This document shows positions 26,154-36,927 of a DNA stretch of 64,000 nt, piece after piece; position 1 is the stretch's first letter, and each line of letters opens with the position of its first letter. The position numbers and the translations under genes were made by a program. Under the pieces are notes generated by a model. That model worked only from the letters and a program-made list of their open reading frames with translations. It was not told where the DNA came from and searched no databases. The stretch is taken from assembly GCF_030915465.1 (NCBI RefSeq), contig NZ_CP133267.1:1456001-1520000 (forward strand), read 5' to 3'. Source of the stretch: Neobacillus sp. PS3-34 (GTDB taxonomy: Bacteria; Bacillota; Bacilli; Bacillales; Cytobacillaceae).

Positions 26154-27059
26154 ATGTACAAAATAGAATTGGATTTCGCTCCTGCGTATGAGTTGATTAC
26201 CAGCTTATACTTTTATATTAATAAAGACCGATTGAAAATTTATGAACTCGGCACTGAATGGAAAAAGAAAGTAGATGAAAGACTTAGACCAGCGTTTAAG
26301 GAAACTTTAAAAGATAAGCGCCTTGAGGTTCTTCATCGTATCAGCCTGCTCGTTCACAAGTGTCCTGGAAAGAGAACGCCAGAAAACTTTATAAATTGGT
26401 TTAAGGAATTATCTCCTTCTGAATTGTATGACTGCATGCTTCCCTGGGTACAGTCTGTTCCAAGAGATATGCTTGACTTGCATGAACATTTGGTTTACCT
26501 GTTTCATGAATGGAATGAACAATATTTCAGGCATATTGATTCAAATATCCTTGAAGCTCTGGAACAAGATGCAAGGGATAAAGAAGCCCTGCTGAATACA
26601 ATGAATGCTGATGATATCGTGGAATATAGTACGAACGGAATTAGCATTCAATCGGAGCGTATACAAAAAATTCTTCTGGTCCCTCAATACCATTATGCTC
26701 CTTCAAGTGTCATTGATTATTATGACGGGTTTATAACCTGCTTATATCCTATTGAGCTTGAAGAAAATACCCCATTTATAAAGAAAAGGGTGACTCATTA
26801 CTTTAATAGTTTGTCAGATCCAAATCGGATTTTAGTTCTTAAGAGTCTTTATTCAAAACAACGAACCTTTAAGGAGCTGGCGGAAATAACTAAATTGGCG
26901 AAGAGCAATTTGCATTATCATCTTGCCATGCTCAGGTCTGCCGGGCTAATTAGAGCACATCATTCAAGTGAAAGAGTTGAAAGCTACAGTCTTCGATTAG
27001 AAACGGTAGATAGTATGCAAAATAAATTGCTCTCTTACATTACGGAAGAACGCTTATGA
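26154..27059 (+). CDS. ArsR-type winged-helix regulator with large N-terminal domain
   Basis: This 301-residue regulator has an N-terminal domain of about 215 residues of unknown fold. A winged helix at about residues 218-290 follows: YFNSLSDPNRILVLKSLYSK, then FKELAEITKLAKSNLHYHLA and MLRSAGLIRAH. It lies 4 bp into the downstream MFS gene, so both are transcribed together, and it carries its own palindrome upstream. It probably controls the transporter. The ligand is unknown. Confidence 0.82.
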   Translation: MYKIELDFAPAYELITSLYFYINKDRLKIYELGTEWKKKVDERLRPAFKETLKDKRLEVLHRISLLVHKCPGKRTPENFINWFKELSPSELYDCMLPWVQSVPRDMLDLHEHLVYLFHEWNEQYFRHIDSNILEALEQDARDKEALLNTMNADDIVEYSTNGISIQSERIQKILLVPQYHYAPSSVIDYYDGFITCLYPIELEENTPFIKKRVTHYFNSLSDPNRILVLKSLYSKQRTFKELAEITKLAKSNLHYHLAMLRSAGLIRAHHSSERVESYSLRLETVDSMQNKLLSYITEERL

Positions 27060-28283
27060 GAAAAGGTGCATGGAATGGTTTTCATCCTGTTGTAAAAATG
27101 ATGCTCATTGGATCGTTCCTTACAAATGTAGGGAACGGCATGATTGTTCCTTATTTTGCTATTTATCTAGGGAAATATACGAATCTTACAATAGCCCAAA
27201 TAGGATTCATTATAGGGGCTAGTTCTTTGGCGGCGATGTTTGGTGGGTTTTTAGGGGGGCAACTTCAGATTTAATCGGAAGAAGAAAAGTAATGGTTGCT
27301 TCTTTATTCTTTTCTGCTTTCATTCTGTTTGGTTTTGCTCTCCATTCCTTTCCTATCGTGCTAATGATATTAACCATTATTAAAGGATTTACAATATCGT
27401 TTTTTGATCCTTGTTCCAAGGCCTTGATTGGAGATTTGACGGAGAGTAAAAAGCGGCTTAAAGTATTCTCGATGAAATATTTTTGTGGGAATCTGGGGTT
27501 TGCTATTGGCCGATTATCGGTACCATTTGGGGGTTAAAAGCCGCTAGCACAGTTCCATTTTATATTTCTTTTGTTATTTTTCTAACATATAGCATCCTGC
27601 TTAATACTCTTTTAATTAAATATAAAAGTAATGGTAATCCGGAGCCACAAAAGAAGGTAACGATGAAAGAGTCCATTAAGGCACTGGCAAAAGACAAGGT
27701 TCTATTTTTATTCCTGCTTGGAGGGATACTGGCTACAACAGTACATGGCCAATTTTCGGTCACTCTTTCCCAATATTTTTATGAGGATTTTAAACAAGGA
27801 CTGAAATTTTTAGGGATTTTATGGTCTTCCCATTCACTTGTTATCATTTTTTTAAGCATTCCCATATCAAGGTACATGGAAAAAAAATCACCTTTACATT
27901 CTATCTCAATAGGAACCCTCATGTTTGCTACAGGAATTGTAGGGTTTTGGTTATCTTTTAATTTTCTAACCTTATTATTTTCGATGATTGTTTTTACAAT
28001 AGGGGAAACTTTTCTTATCCCTGCGGAATATGCCATAATTGATGAAATAACTCCTGATAATATCAGAGGAAGCTATTACGGGGCGGTTAGCTTTACAACG
28101 CTCGGTTCATTTATCGGACCTGGATTATCAGGCTTGCTGTTAACTGTATTTAATAGCCATATTATGTTTTTATTTTTACTAATCGTTTCTCTCTTTAGTA
28201 TCTTATTTTATTTGTGGGGGATCCACTTAAATTTGAAAAAGCATCAAATTCAACCTCGTTTTTCCCCTGAAAATACGAATTAA
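27056..28283 (+). CDS. MFS transporter, frameshifted twice
   Basis: This is a major facilitator of 12 predicted helices, about 405 residues when joined. Motif A between helices 2 and 3 is split by the first break at about 27257 in a G run: GGFLGG-ATSDLIGRRKVMVA. The second break at about 27518 lacks one C: GFAIG-PIIGTIWGLKAAS. Both halves otherwise keep the family pattern, such as ISRYMEKKSPLHSI in helix 8-9 loop. It starts at ATG overlapping the regulator stop. It is probably a drug or metabolite exporter of the regulator-adjacent type. Confidence 0.82.
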
Positions 28284-28330
28284 TATCTTTACTGCATGCA
28301 TTTAACTTTAAATACTGGAAGGAAGATAGA

Positions 28331-28783
28331 ATGGCAGAGCACCGATTTCATTTAAAAGCAAACTGGCCGGGTTTGAGAAACGATGTAGGAACTATCGAAG
28401 CAGGTAATTTAATTACAAAGGTATCGATCCCGCCGGAAATGGATGGTCCCGGCATAGGTACCAATCCAGATGAAATGCTACTAGGGGCTGCGGCAACCTG
28501 TTATATTATTACACTCGCTGCGATGATGGAACGGAGTCATTTGCAGAAACAACAATTAACAATGGAATCGGAAGGAATTGTTGATGTGACTCGTGGAGTT
28601 ATTACTTATAAAAGAATTACTCATCACCCTCTTATTGTTTTAAAGCATGACGCGAGTGAAAAAGACCATGAACTGGCACAAACACTGGCTGAAAAAGCCG
28701 AAAAATCCTGCATGATTAGCCGGGCGCTTCAAGGCAATGTAATTATTGAAGTCAAGCCTGCTATCATGAATGGATCCTTATAA
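28331..28783 (+). CDS. OsmC/Ohr-family protein
   Basis: This 150-residue protein belongs to the OsmC family of thiol peroxidases that reduce organic hydroperoxides. The two catalytic-cysteine contexts are LLGAAATCYIITLAAMMERS near residue 55 and KAEKSCMISRALQGNV near residue 128. GGAAGG precedes the ATG. It follows the MFS gene by 47 bp and may be in the same transcript. Confidence 0.85.
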   Translation: MAEHRFHLKANWPGLRNDVGTIEAGNLITKVSIPPEMDGPGIGTNPDEMLLGAAATCYIITLAAMMERSHLQKQQLTMESEGIVDVTRGVITYKRITHHPLIVLKHDASEKDHELAQTLAEKAEKSCMISRALQGNVIIEVKPAIMNGSL

Positions 28784-28791
28784 TGGACCAG

Positions 28792-29101
28792 GAACAAAAG
28801 GCGCAAGCGCCCTGGTTAGCCCCGACAGGCATAAGACGAATCACGCAGTCATCCTCGGAAAAGCTATCGCTTTTCCTTCGTGCGATGCGGATGCTTCCGA
28901 AGTGTTCCTTGTCCTGATTTCTGGAGTGATTTGGCTTATGACCCCGAGCTGCTCCAAGCATCACCTAAAGGTCATGCTTGGAGCAAGATATTCAAAGGTG
29001 CTATTCAAAGGTGAAAACTGGCTGGGTGCTGGAGCTAGATTAATACAACTTGTAGAAGTTATTCACATCATTTAATTTTATAATTTCCTAGACGACAAAA
29101 A
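28792..29101. repeat. Dispersed GCAAGCGCC/GGAGCTAG repeat, copy A
   Basis: It begins GAACAAAAGGCGCAAGCGCC and includes TAGCCCCGACAGGCATAAG, ACGAATCACGCAG, CTGATTTCTGGAGTGATTTG, GCTTATGACCCCGAG and GTGCTGGAGCTAGATTAATA. It ends at TTTCCTAGACGACAAAAAA. About 125 bp more internal sequence is present than in copy B at 32484. It lies between the OsmC gene and the S9 peptidase terminator. There is no gene in it. Confidence 0.8.
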
Positions 29102-29124
29102 AGCAGCCCACAAGTGGGCTGCTC
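29097..29124 (-). terminator. Terminator of the S9 peptidase gene
   Basis: On the minus strand GCAGCCCAC-TTG-TGGGCTGC is followed by TTTTTT. It abuts the repeat copy A. Confidence 0.88.
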
Positions 29125-29135
29125 CTCTTTAAGGA

Positions 29136-30937
29136 CTACTCAACCACAGTCGTTGCAACCTTCCCAATGTATTCATCAAGGAAGTCAGCCACACCGGTAT
29201 AGGCAGTAATATTATTCTTAAGCTTCACAAAGAAATGCCCTTCATCTTCAAACCGGATGTATTTAACAGGGTGGTTTCTGCTATTTAATTCATCTACAAT
29301 TTGCTCTGTTTCTTCTATTGGCACCCGCGGGTCGTTTGCTCCGTGAAGTACCATAACTGGGCATTGAATGTCTTTTGTGCGATGGAGCGGGTCAATCTCA
29401 TCAAAGAAATCGCCATCATTTTCAATGCTGCCATACTCGTCTTCTCTAAGCTTACGGCGCCATACACTGGTGTTTTCCAGGAACGTCCTGAAGCTGGATA
29501 TTCCGACGATATCGATCGCCGCAGACCATAATTCCGGATAATGGGTAATAGCTGCGAGAACCATAAATCCTCCATAGCTGCGCCCCATTACAGCAATTTT
29601 ATCAGGGTCCGCATTACCTTCCTCTTTAAGCCACTTCACAAGGGCAGTCAAATCCTTAACAGAATCCATCCTTTTTCTGGCATCATCCAAATGGGTATAG
29701 CTTTTCCCGTAACCTGTGCTCCCTCTTACATTTGGGGTGCATACCGCATACCCCCGACTCAGGAAATATTGTAGGAAAGGATTATAAACCGCGCGAATTT
29801 GAGATTCCGGACCTCCATGGACAAATACCACAACTGGCAGCTTGCCGTCAGCATTTTTGGCCTGTAATAAAAGGCAGGAACTTCAAGATTATCGAACGAT
29901 TTAAAGGTTATGAGCACCGGTTCAATCAACTGTTCTTCCACAACAGGCAATCGAGAAACATACGTCACCCTGGAAGATTGATAGGTTTTTAGGTCAAGCT
30001 CCCAAATATCAGAAGGCTGAGCTGCTCCATTAAACACATAAGCGAGCTTCTTGTTATCAGGTGAAAACGTCATGTCTGTGATAACCCCATCCGGAGTCTC
30101 CCACCTGCTAAAAGAATGCTTTTCTATATCATAAATAATGCCCTTTGACATTCCGCTTACATTAACTGAATAGGCCAGCAACTTATTATCAGGGGAAATC
30201 TTTAAATCCTCTAAGTCCCATTCCCTTTGGTCGATCCATTTTAATTCCTTCGCAGCGATATGGAGTGCTGCCAGGCCTGTGAATTCACGTCCTTTATTTG
30301 TTAAAACATACAGTTCGCTGCCATCAGTGCTGAACTGGGGATCTTCAAATTTCGCTTCCTCTTCATGAAGTGTCAGCCATGATAGTTCTCCAGTATTTAC
30401 ATCCAGCAATCCCAAATCATTATCAAGGTTAGAATTAACCTTTTCAATTAAAAGCGATTGCCCGTCTGGAGACCACTTCATCACATGATACATCCCGTCC
30501 CCCAAAAACACCTGCTTGATTTCAAGTGTCTCAAGGTTCTGAACATAAATATCAAAGTAAGCAGCATGTCTTCTGTTGCTTGCCCATGCAATCCAGGTTC
30601 CATCAGGAGAACTGCCTCCATATTGGTGGATATGGTCTAATGAGTCTGTAAGCGGCTGCAGTTCACCGTCACCATTTAATAAAAATAACTGCTGTTTTTC
30701 ATTTACTCCAACATCCATTCCAATAATGCGCTTAGAGGTTCCTGCTATGTAGCTGACAAACATAATTCTTTCTTCCGTGAAGGAACTTTGTGATGGCCAT
30801 CCTCCGTTAACATTAAGTTCCCACACCTGCGGTAGGCCAGTGTAATCCGTAATAAAACTAATTCTACTGCCATCAGGATGATATGCAGGCTGTCTTGCCG
30901 TACGAACATGTAAAAAGGGCTGTATTCCGATACTCAT
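29136..30937 (-). CDS. S9-family (prolyl oligopeptidase) peptidase, frameshifted
   Basis: The protein is about 600 residues when joined, cytosolic, with an N-terminal beta-propeller of WD-like Asp/Ser blades (about residues 1-350) and a C-terminal alpha/beta-hydrolase domain. The break near 29830 lies in an A run: adding one A gives YYRPKNADGKLPVVVFVHGG. The catalytic Ser is in MGRSYGG, Asp in HGANDPRVP and His in DEGHFFVK. It cleaves short peptides or acylated N-termini in related proteins. The dipeptidase gene lies 48 bp upstream, so the two may be one operon. Confidence 0.87.
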
Positions 30938-30984
30938 TTATTCTCCCCTTCTCTACTGCTTAATTTCTTATCTCAAACTGATAG

Positions 30985-32397
30985 TTATGCTTCAATGCTT
31001 TCGTGTGTTTCCTTGAGTGCAGAAGCGAAACCGGACAGCATATAAGCCATATGGACAATCCCCTGTTCAAAATCTTCAAGGCGGATTGATTCATTTGGAG
31101 CATGTGCCTTGGATTGGATCCAGCCTACTCCTGTGCTGACGATTGGAAGCTGCAGCTGTGCACCGAATTCAAACATTGGTCCAGTACCGGCAGAATTTGG
31201 AGCGAGTACGGTTCCAGCTGGGTATACTTCGTTTGCGGTGTCAATTACATGTTTTACAAACGGATGTTTATAATTTGATCGGTAAGCTTTTTGGCCATTT
31301 ACAAGAGTTGCCTCTATATCATGGAATCCGTGTTTTTGCAGGTGCTTTTTAATGCATTCCAAAATATGATCCGGGTCCTGCCCAGGTACCAATCGGCAAT
31401 CTATTTTAGCCTTCGCATTTTTTGGAAGAACGGTTTTGGTTCCATCACCGGTATATCCGCTGACTAGACCACAGATCGTCATTGTCGGATGAAAAACCAT
31501 TGCTTCTCTTGGATCCTGGCCTTTAACCGCCGTAATAAGAGGCCGCTTTAATCCATAAAGCTTGCTTACTGCCTCTTCATCGAAAGGCAGAGCTTGGACC
31601 GCTTGCTTTTCTTCCTCAGTCGGCGGGATTATACCTTCATAAAAGCCTTCTACTAAAATTTCATTCTCTTGATTTTTCATTGTTGCGAGAGCCTGAACCA
31701 ATCTCCATGCTGCATTATCTACATAGGCTCCAACCGAGGAGTGCATGTCAATATCCGCACCCTTGCAGCTAAGCTCTAAATACGCCATTCCTTTTATTCC
31801 AGCAACCATATTGATTCTTTCTTCGGCGTCTTTTCCGCCAAATTCCCAAATACAAGCATCAGCCTTAAATAATTCCTTATATTCTCTCAAATACGGAGCA
31901 AGACTCGGACTTCCAATTTCTTCTTCGCCTTCTATTAAAAATTTAATATTGCAAGGCAGCCCGCCACCTGCTTTTTGCAGAACTTTAATTGCAGTCAAAC
32001 GGGCAACCAAATCACCTTTATTATCGGCAACTCCTCTGGCAAAAAGAACACCATCTTTAATCACAGGACTAAACGGTTCTGAATTCCATTCATCCAAAGG
32101 ATCAGGAGGCTGAACATCATAATGATTATAAAATAATAATGTTTTAGTATCATCACCCTTTTCACCAGCTTCGAAACTTGCATAAACTACCGGATTTCCC
32201 CCTAAATTATCCAGCACCTGCGCCTCACCGCCAGCATCATGAACCATTTTCACAACATATTCGACTGTTTCCGGGATAGCAGTTCCTTGAGCAGAGATCG
32301 TCGGAAATGATAAATATTCCTTTAAAATTTCAACAGAATCCGTAACTAACTCTTTCGTATAAAGTCTTAGCTCGTCCAATTGTGGATTAACCATCAA
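30985..32397 (-). CDS. M20-family dipeptidase
   Basis: This 470-residue zinc peptidase is intact. The metal motifs are LLFYNHYDVQPPDPLDEW (His and bridging Asp context), FARGVADNKGD, and IEGEEEIGSPSL with the catalytic Glu pair. GGKDAEERINMVAGIKGMAY leads into the dimerisation domain. SHAPNESIRLEDFEQG near the end carries the last histidine. It resembles the M20/M25/M40 cytosolic dipeptidases (PepV-like group). A peptidase S9 gene follows. Confidence 0.92.
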   Translation of the reverse strand: MMVNPQLDELRLYTKELVTDSVEILKEYLSFPTISAQGTAIPETVEYVVKMVHDAGGEAQVLDNLGGNPVVYASFEAGEKGDDTKTLLFYNHYDVQPPDPLDEWNSEPFSPVIKDGVLFARGVADNKGDLVARLTAIKVLQKAGGGLPCNIKFLIEGEEEIGSPSLAPYLREYKELFKADACIWEFGGKDAEERINMVAGIKGMAYLELSCKGADIDMHSSVGAYVDNAAWRLVQALATMKNQENEILVEGFYEGIIPPTEEEKQAVQALPFDEEAVSKLYGLKRPLITAVKGQDPREAMVFHPTMTICGLVSGYTGDGTKTVLPKNAKAKIDCRLVPGQDPDHILECIKKHLQKHGFHDIEATLVNGQKAYRSNYKHPFVKHVIDTANEVYPAGTVLAPNSAGTGPMFEFGAQLQLPIVSTGVGWIQSKAHAPNESIRLEDFEQGIVHMAYMLSGFASALKETHESIEA

Positions 32398-32483
32398 AAC
32401 AGCCTCCTAATAAAATATAATATTATTATTATTTCGGTATTCGAAGAAAAATTCCTTTGTATTTTCTAAATATTTTGCAAAAA

Positions 32484-32666
32484 GAACAAAAGACGCAAGC
32501 GCCCTGTTTAGCCCCGACAGGCATAAGACGAATCACGCAGGAAATCCTGATTTCTGGAGTGATTTGGCTTATGACCCCGAGGGGCTGGGAGCTGGAGCTA
32601 GATTAATACAACTTGTAGAAGTTTTCCACATCATTTAATTTTATAATTTCCTAGACGACAAAAAAG
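32484..32666. repeat. Dispersed GCAAGCGCC/GGAGCTAG repeat, copy B
   Basis: It starts GAACAAAAGACGCAAGCGCC and ends TTTCCTAGACGACAAAAAA, with the same modules as copy A in the same order, but lacks about 125 bp of internal sequence. It fills the space between two M20 peptidase genes. Confidence 0.82.
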
Positions 32667-32684
32667 GCAGGAATCCTGCCTCCT
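32660..32684 (-). terminator. Terminator after the second M20 peptidase
   Basis: On the minus strand GGCAGGA-TTCCTGCC is followed by TTTTTT. It adjoins repeat copy B. Confidence 0.85.
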
Positions 32685-32690
32685 TATAAT

Positions 32691-33962
32691 CTATTTTTTT
32701 GTCAGCAGCGGTTGGCTTACATTTTCCACTCCGACCAGTCCAAGCATTGTTAAAAATATCTTTTGAACACCATAAAAGGCATCCTTCGGATTATAGTATT
32801 CCTCTAAAGTATGACAGCCGCCAAACTCACCGCCACCTCCAAGTGTCACGGCAGGAATGCCTAAACTAATTGGTACATTCGAATCCGTACTGCTTGGGTC
32901 ATCTAAAATCGGCTCAAACCCAAGTACATTTGCAGAAGCCAGGGAAGCTTGAACAATGATGCTGTCTTCTGGCTGTGAACCCGCCGGTGTCACCGACTAG
33001 TTTAATGTCAACTTGAATTTGATCGGTATCCCATCGTTTATTTTCCTCTTCAGCCGCTTTTTTTAGAATGGTAATGACCTGGTCCTCTAGTTCTGTTAAT
33101 GCAACAGGAGAAACAGACCGCATATCAATAAGCATATTAGCACTCGCTGAAATCGTATTGACTGACGTTCCACCATTGATGGTTCCAACATTAAACGTTG
33201 TCTTTGGATCATTTGGAGTTTGAATGTCACTTATCATCGCAACCGCTCTTCCCAAAGCGTGGATTGCACTTGGAGTTCCAAAATCCCCAAAACTATGTCC
33301 GCCAGGCCTGTGTAGGTTACTCTGTATCTGCGGCTTCCTGTGGCAAGGTAAGTAATACGTTCAGGACTGCCAGGTTCTATCGAAATAAAGCCATCGATAT
33401 CCAGATTTTTCTCGAAAAGCGCCTTAACCCCATTTAAATCGCCTAGTCCTTCTTCACCAACAGTAGCGCCAAAGATGATGTCCCCTTCAGTATGTATATC
33501 AGCTTTTTCAATAGCCCTTAAAAGGGTAAGAACAGCCGCTAACCCTCTTCCATTATCAGAAATTCCTGGTGCATAAATCCTCCCATCCCGCTCTTTTGCT
33601 ACAACGTCCGTTCCTTCAGGAAACACGGTGTCAAGGTGAGAGGAAACAACCAGCTTTGGCCCTATTCCCTTTCCTCGCCGAATGCCAAATACATTTCCTT
33701 GACTATCTATCTCTACATTCTCCAAACCATACTCTACTAACCTTTGCTTATAATCCAGACCGCGTTCCTGCTCCTGAAAAGTCGGGGCAGCTATAGCCGT
33801 AATGGAGATTTGCTCGGCTGTGGTATTTTTGTTATCTTCCTTAAGGAAATCCAGCCCTATCCTTACCTTTGAGTCACTTAATAATTTTTCAAAGATTTTA
33901 TTTGTTTCATCCGAGATTAGTTCCAATGCTTTTTTACCAGTGTTTATTGCACTATTGCCCAT
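32691..33962 (-). CDS. M20-family metallopeptidase, frameshifted twice
   Basis: The joined length is about 425 residues. The start at 33962 follows AAGGGGATTGGAAGA; an upstream in-frame start at 34001 has no such site. Zinc motifs are VVSSHLDTVFPEG, APGISDNGRG and GATVGEEGLGDL. A break near 33240 destroys the sequence after YRVTYTG, where one base restores GGHSFGDFG. A second near 32985 is repaired as GDTPAGSQPEDS, requiring two bases in an AC repeat. The tail LGGGGEFGGCHTLEEYY carries the last His. It is of the tripeptidase T/YgeY-like M20 group, with unknown substrate. Confidence 0.82.
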
Positions 33963-34061
33963 TCTTCCAATCCCCTTTTTAAAAATTAGATGTGCCTTCA
34001 ATTATATTCTAACAATTCTTAAAATTAAATAAAAGAAATGGTTCCTAGTAAACAAAACAAA

Positions 34062-34094
34062 AAACAAGCCTCTGTTTTTAATGGAGGCTTGTTC
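34062..34094 (-). terminator. Terminator of the zinc-type dehydrogenase gene
   Basis: AACAAGCCTC and GAGGCTTGTT form a 10-bp stem; the minus strand ends with TTTTTT-type sequence (TTTTGTTTTG). Confidence 0.8.
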
Positions 34095-34104
34095 ATTTTA
34101 TAGT

Positions 34105-35083
34105 TTATTCTATTTTAGCGACAATTTTCCCTTTCACGTGCCGCTCAGAAAGTCGTACCAATGCCTGCGGGATATCTTCCAAGGTAATAATTTCTTGAAG
34201 CATCGGGGAAACTGCTTTTTGTTCAACTAACGCAAGAAGCTCATTTCCCATTTCCGCCAAATTCTCCAATGCGACCGGATCGTTGGATTGATGCGCCGCA
34301 CCCAGCGCTACTTCATGATAGGAAGGTGATTTTGTAAACGGATTGATTACAGTGAAATCAGGAGGCCTGCAATAAAGGCAATATGTCCTCCAAAGGCAAG
34401 AACATCCAATGAATCCGTCGCACTCTGCCTGCTGACAGTATCAAGGACTGCGTCTACTCCTCGGCCATTTGTCAGTTCCATTACTTTTGCCTTGAAGTCC
34501 TCATTTCGATAATCGATTACATAATCAGCGCCCAGCGATTTAACGTAATCATGATTGTGAGAAGAGGCTGTTGAAAAAACTGTCAGACCCGCATGCCTTG
34601 CAAGCTGGACTGCAAAACCTCCAACTCCACCTGCACCGCCATGAATAAGGATGGTTTTAAAATGCTGAAGAGGCAGCTTTCGATTTAGGGCTTGATAGGC
34701 AGTATAACCAGCAGTCGGTAAAGCAGCCGCTTCCTCAAATGATATGGCATCCGGGATTTTTGAAACACTTTTTGCCGTAGTGACAGCAAATTCCGCAAAA
34801 CCGCCTTTTTTAGTCAAGTCACCATGATAAACAACCCGATCGCCTTTGTTCCAATCTGTCACGCCTTCACCTATAGCTGCCACCGTTCCCGCAACATCCA
34901 ACCCTAAGATATGAGGATATGACCAGTTGGGGTTCCCGCCAGTTGCCGTTTTGTAATCAACAGGATTGAGCTCACTGCATGCACTTCGACCAATAGCTCC
35001 CCTTTTGCCGGCGATGGCATCTCAGCATCTTTTATAATCATCTCTTTCCATTGATCCTTATCTTGCAGCAATAATGCTTTCAT
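34105..35083 (-). CDS. NADPH-dependent quinone reductase / zinc-type alcohol dehydrogenase, frameshifted twice
   Basis: The joined protein is about 325 residues, MDR superfamily, quinone-oxidoreductase branch. The start at 35083 (MKALLLQDKDQWKEM) follows AGGAGG. One base near 35018 restores EVHAVSLNPVDYKTATGG, and the central frame carries LDVAGTVAAIGEG and the nucleotide motif HGGAGGVGGFAVQLA. Another base near 34372 restores GLPDFTVINPFTKSPSYHE. The end is KGKIVAKIE. No structural zinc-site cysteines are seen. Its substrate is likely a quinone or enone. Confidence 0.85.
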
Positions 35084-35245
35084 TCATTTTTCCTCCTGTG
35101 CATTAGATGATATATAAGATTTATTTAGTATGTATTTCATCAGATAAATCATTCTTTGAGATAAAAACATTACTTGTACATACAAATATTAAAGGAGCCT
35201 ATTTTTAAAATCAACTAACTAAATCGGAGGTTTATATAATAGTTG

Positions 35246-35283
35246 ATAAACTTAAAGAGCAGTAATGTTCACTGCTCTTGGGG
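35246..35283 (-). terminator. Terminator of the formate dehydrogenase operon
   Basis: AAGAGCAGT-AATGTT-CACTGCTCTT is a perfect 9-10 bp stem, 20 bp after fdhD; the minus strand ends in TTTAAGTTTA. Confidence 0.75.
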
Positions 35284-35303
35284 ATTCATATACTCATAGC
35301 TCA

Positions 35304-36119
35304 TTATTCCTTTAAACCCTCCACAATTCTCCAATCATGGGTATAAATATTGAAGCTTTGATTCCGGATAAATCCAACGGTCGTGATTCCCAGCTTGTTT
35401 GCCATTTCAAGAGCGAGCTCAGTCGGAGCAGACTTTGAGAGGACTATGCAGCATCCCATTTTGGAGGCTTTAATTAAAATCTCACTCGATATGCGACCGC
35501 TGAATACGAGAACCTTATCATCAGTAGATATTGAGTTTTTCACACAGTGTCCATACAATTTATCAAGGGCATTATGTCTTCCGATATCCATTCGCAATAG
35601 CTGCAGCCCATCACTCCCACATAAAACTGCATTATGGACTCCGCCTGTCCTCATAAAGGTGGATGCCTGTTCCTGCAATACCTCCATCATCGAAATACAA
35701 TCTTTTGGGGTTAATGTCAGATTGATATGATGCAGTTTTTTCACTGTGAGTGCATCGTTAACAAAATAAAAGCCTTGTCGGGACATACCGCAGCATGAGG
35801 TTATATATCTTTTGGACCGGAATTGTTCATACAAATCAGGTTTATTTTTAACAGTGACATGAGCAAAACCACGCCCTTCTTCAATCCATAAATCATCGAT
35901 ATCATTAATATTTTTTATCACATTCTCCGATGCCAGAAACCCGATGACCATGTCCTCCAAGTATTCCGGTGTACAGACAAGTGTTGCAAATTCTTCCTGG
36001 TTCAATTTAATGGTGATTGGAAATTCAGTTACGATTGTGTCGTCGACTTTCAATAATTCCCCATCTTGAAAACGAGTAATCGTAAAAGTGGTTTCATTCT
36101 GGAGTTCGATATTACTCAC
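35304..36119 (-). CDS. fdhD: Formate dehydrogenase accessory sulphurtransferase FdhD
   Basis: This 271-residue protein transfers sulphur from the IscS persulphide to the Mo-bisMGD cofactor of formate dehydrogenase. Visible family features are PITIKLNQEEFATLVCTPEY near residue 35, ITSCCGMSRQGF near 110 with the reactive cysteines, DIGRHNALDKLYG near 180, and SGRISSEILIKASKMG. Its start overlaps the DUF2294 stop by 4 bp. It is the last gene of the fdh operon. Confidence 0.94.
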   Translation of the reverse strand: MSNIELQNETTFTITRFQDGELLKVDDTIVTEFPITIKLNQEEFATLVCTPEYLEDMVIGFLASENVIKNINDIDDLWIEEGRGFAHVTVKNKPDLYEQFRSKRYITSCCGMSRQGFYFVNDALTVKKLHHINLTLTPKDCISMMEVLQEQASTFMRTGGVHNAVLCGSDGLQLLRMDIGRHNALDKLYGHCVKNSISTDDKVLVFSGRISSEILIKASKMGCCIVLSKSAPTELALEMANKLGITTVGFIRNQSFNIYTHDWRIVEGLKE

Positions 36120-36461
36120 CTCTCGATCGGCTGCTCAAACACAAAGACCGACATTGCGATATCTTCCTCTATGTTGATGTCTGAAAATAATTGAACCATT
36201 TTTGATCCTATTAACTCTTCCAGTTCAACTGGACTATGCTTTTTATAATAATCCTGAATCATTTTTGTTCTTGCCCTGTGTATCTGTTCAAAACCTTCAG
36301 GGCTGTGCATAATGAATTTTTCGACCGGAGTCAGATTGCCCTTTAAGGTTGTGATCGCCATATTATCAACAAAAATGGTTTTTATGGAGTCGCCCTTTTC
36401 CAAATAAATCTTTTCTCACCTTACGAACAATCTCGTTAAATTGATGCTCCTTTTTGCTCAT
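36116..36461 (-). CDS. DUF2294 family protein, frameshifted near the N-terminus
   Basis: The joined protein is about 116 residues. The start at 36461 follows AAGGAGGA and overlaps the end of psiE. It gives MSKKEHQFNEIVRKVRKDLF, then a break near 36395, restored as GKGPDSIKTIFVDNMAI. The central part matches DUF2294 (PVEKF...ARTKMIQDYYKKHSP). Family function is unknown, but it often travels with formate dehydrogenase genes in Bacillaceae, which fits this operon. Confidence 0.78.
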
Positions 36462-36891
36462 CTCTTTTCCTCCTTTTTGCCTTAAGGTAACTGCGAAATC
36501 TCTTCTTTGAAGGAGTTAATAAAAGATAGCTGAAAATCAACAGAAGAATAACAATCGATAAAAGCAGGTTTTGAAAAGCATCTGAACGATTGACAATAAT
36601 AAACCGTAGTGTTGCAGTAATTCCGATATAAATCAAATTTCGCAACTGAAAATATTCTCCGTTTTTAAAATAGGTAACAATCATCGTGAAAAAAGCAAAA
36701 TAAAGAAAAAAGTTTACGACCTGCTCTAAAATCAAATGAACATCATTTGAATGGTAAATAGCCAAAACACCTATTGAATACGTTTGCCTGACCATTAAAA
36801 ATCCCAAAAGAACAAGCAAGACAATCAAATTAAAACTTCTGACTGCCAGGGAAAACTTCGTCACAACGAATTTTAGTATACGGTTTTCCAT
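36436..36891 (-). CDS. psiE: PsiE-family membrane protein
   Basis: This 151-residue protein has four predicted membrane helices and a basic C-terminal tail (KRRKRDEQKG). It matches the PsiE phosphate-starvation-inducible family, whose role is unknown. AGAAAGGG lies before the ATG. Its end overlaps the start of DUF2294, so the operon is tightly packed. Confidence 0.78.
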   Translation of the reverse strand: MENRILKFVVTKFSLAVRSFNLIVLLVLLGFLMVRQTYSIGVLAIYHSNDVHLILEQVVNFFLYFAFFTMIVTYFKNGEYFQLRNLIYIGITATLRFIIVNRSDAFQNLLLSIVILLLIFSYLLLTPSKKRFRSYLKAKRRKRDEQKGASI

Positions 36892-36927
36892 GTAGTTTAC
36901 CCTTTCTGATCATAAATAATTTCCTAA

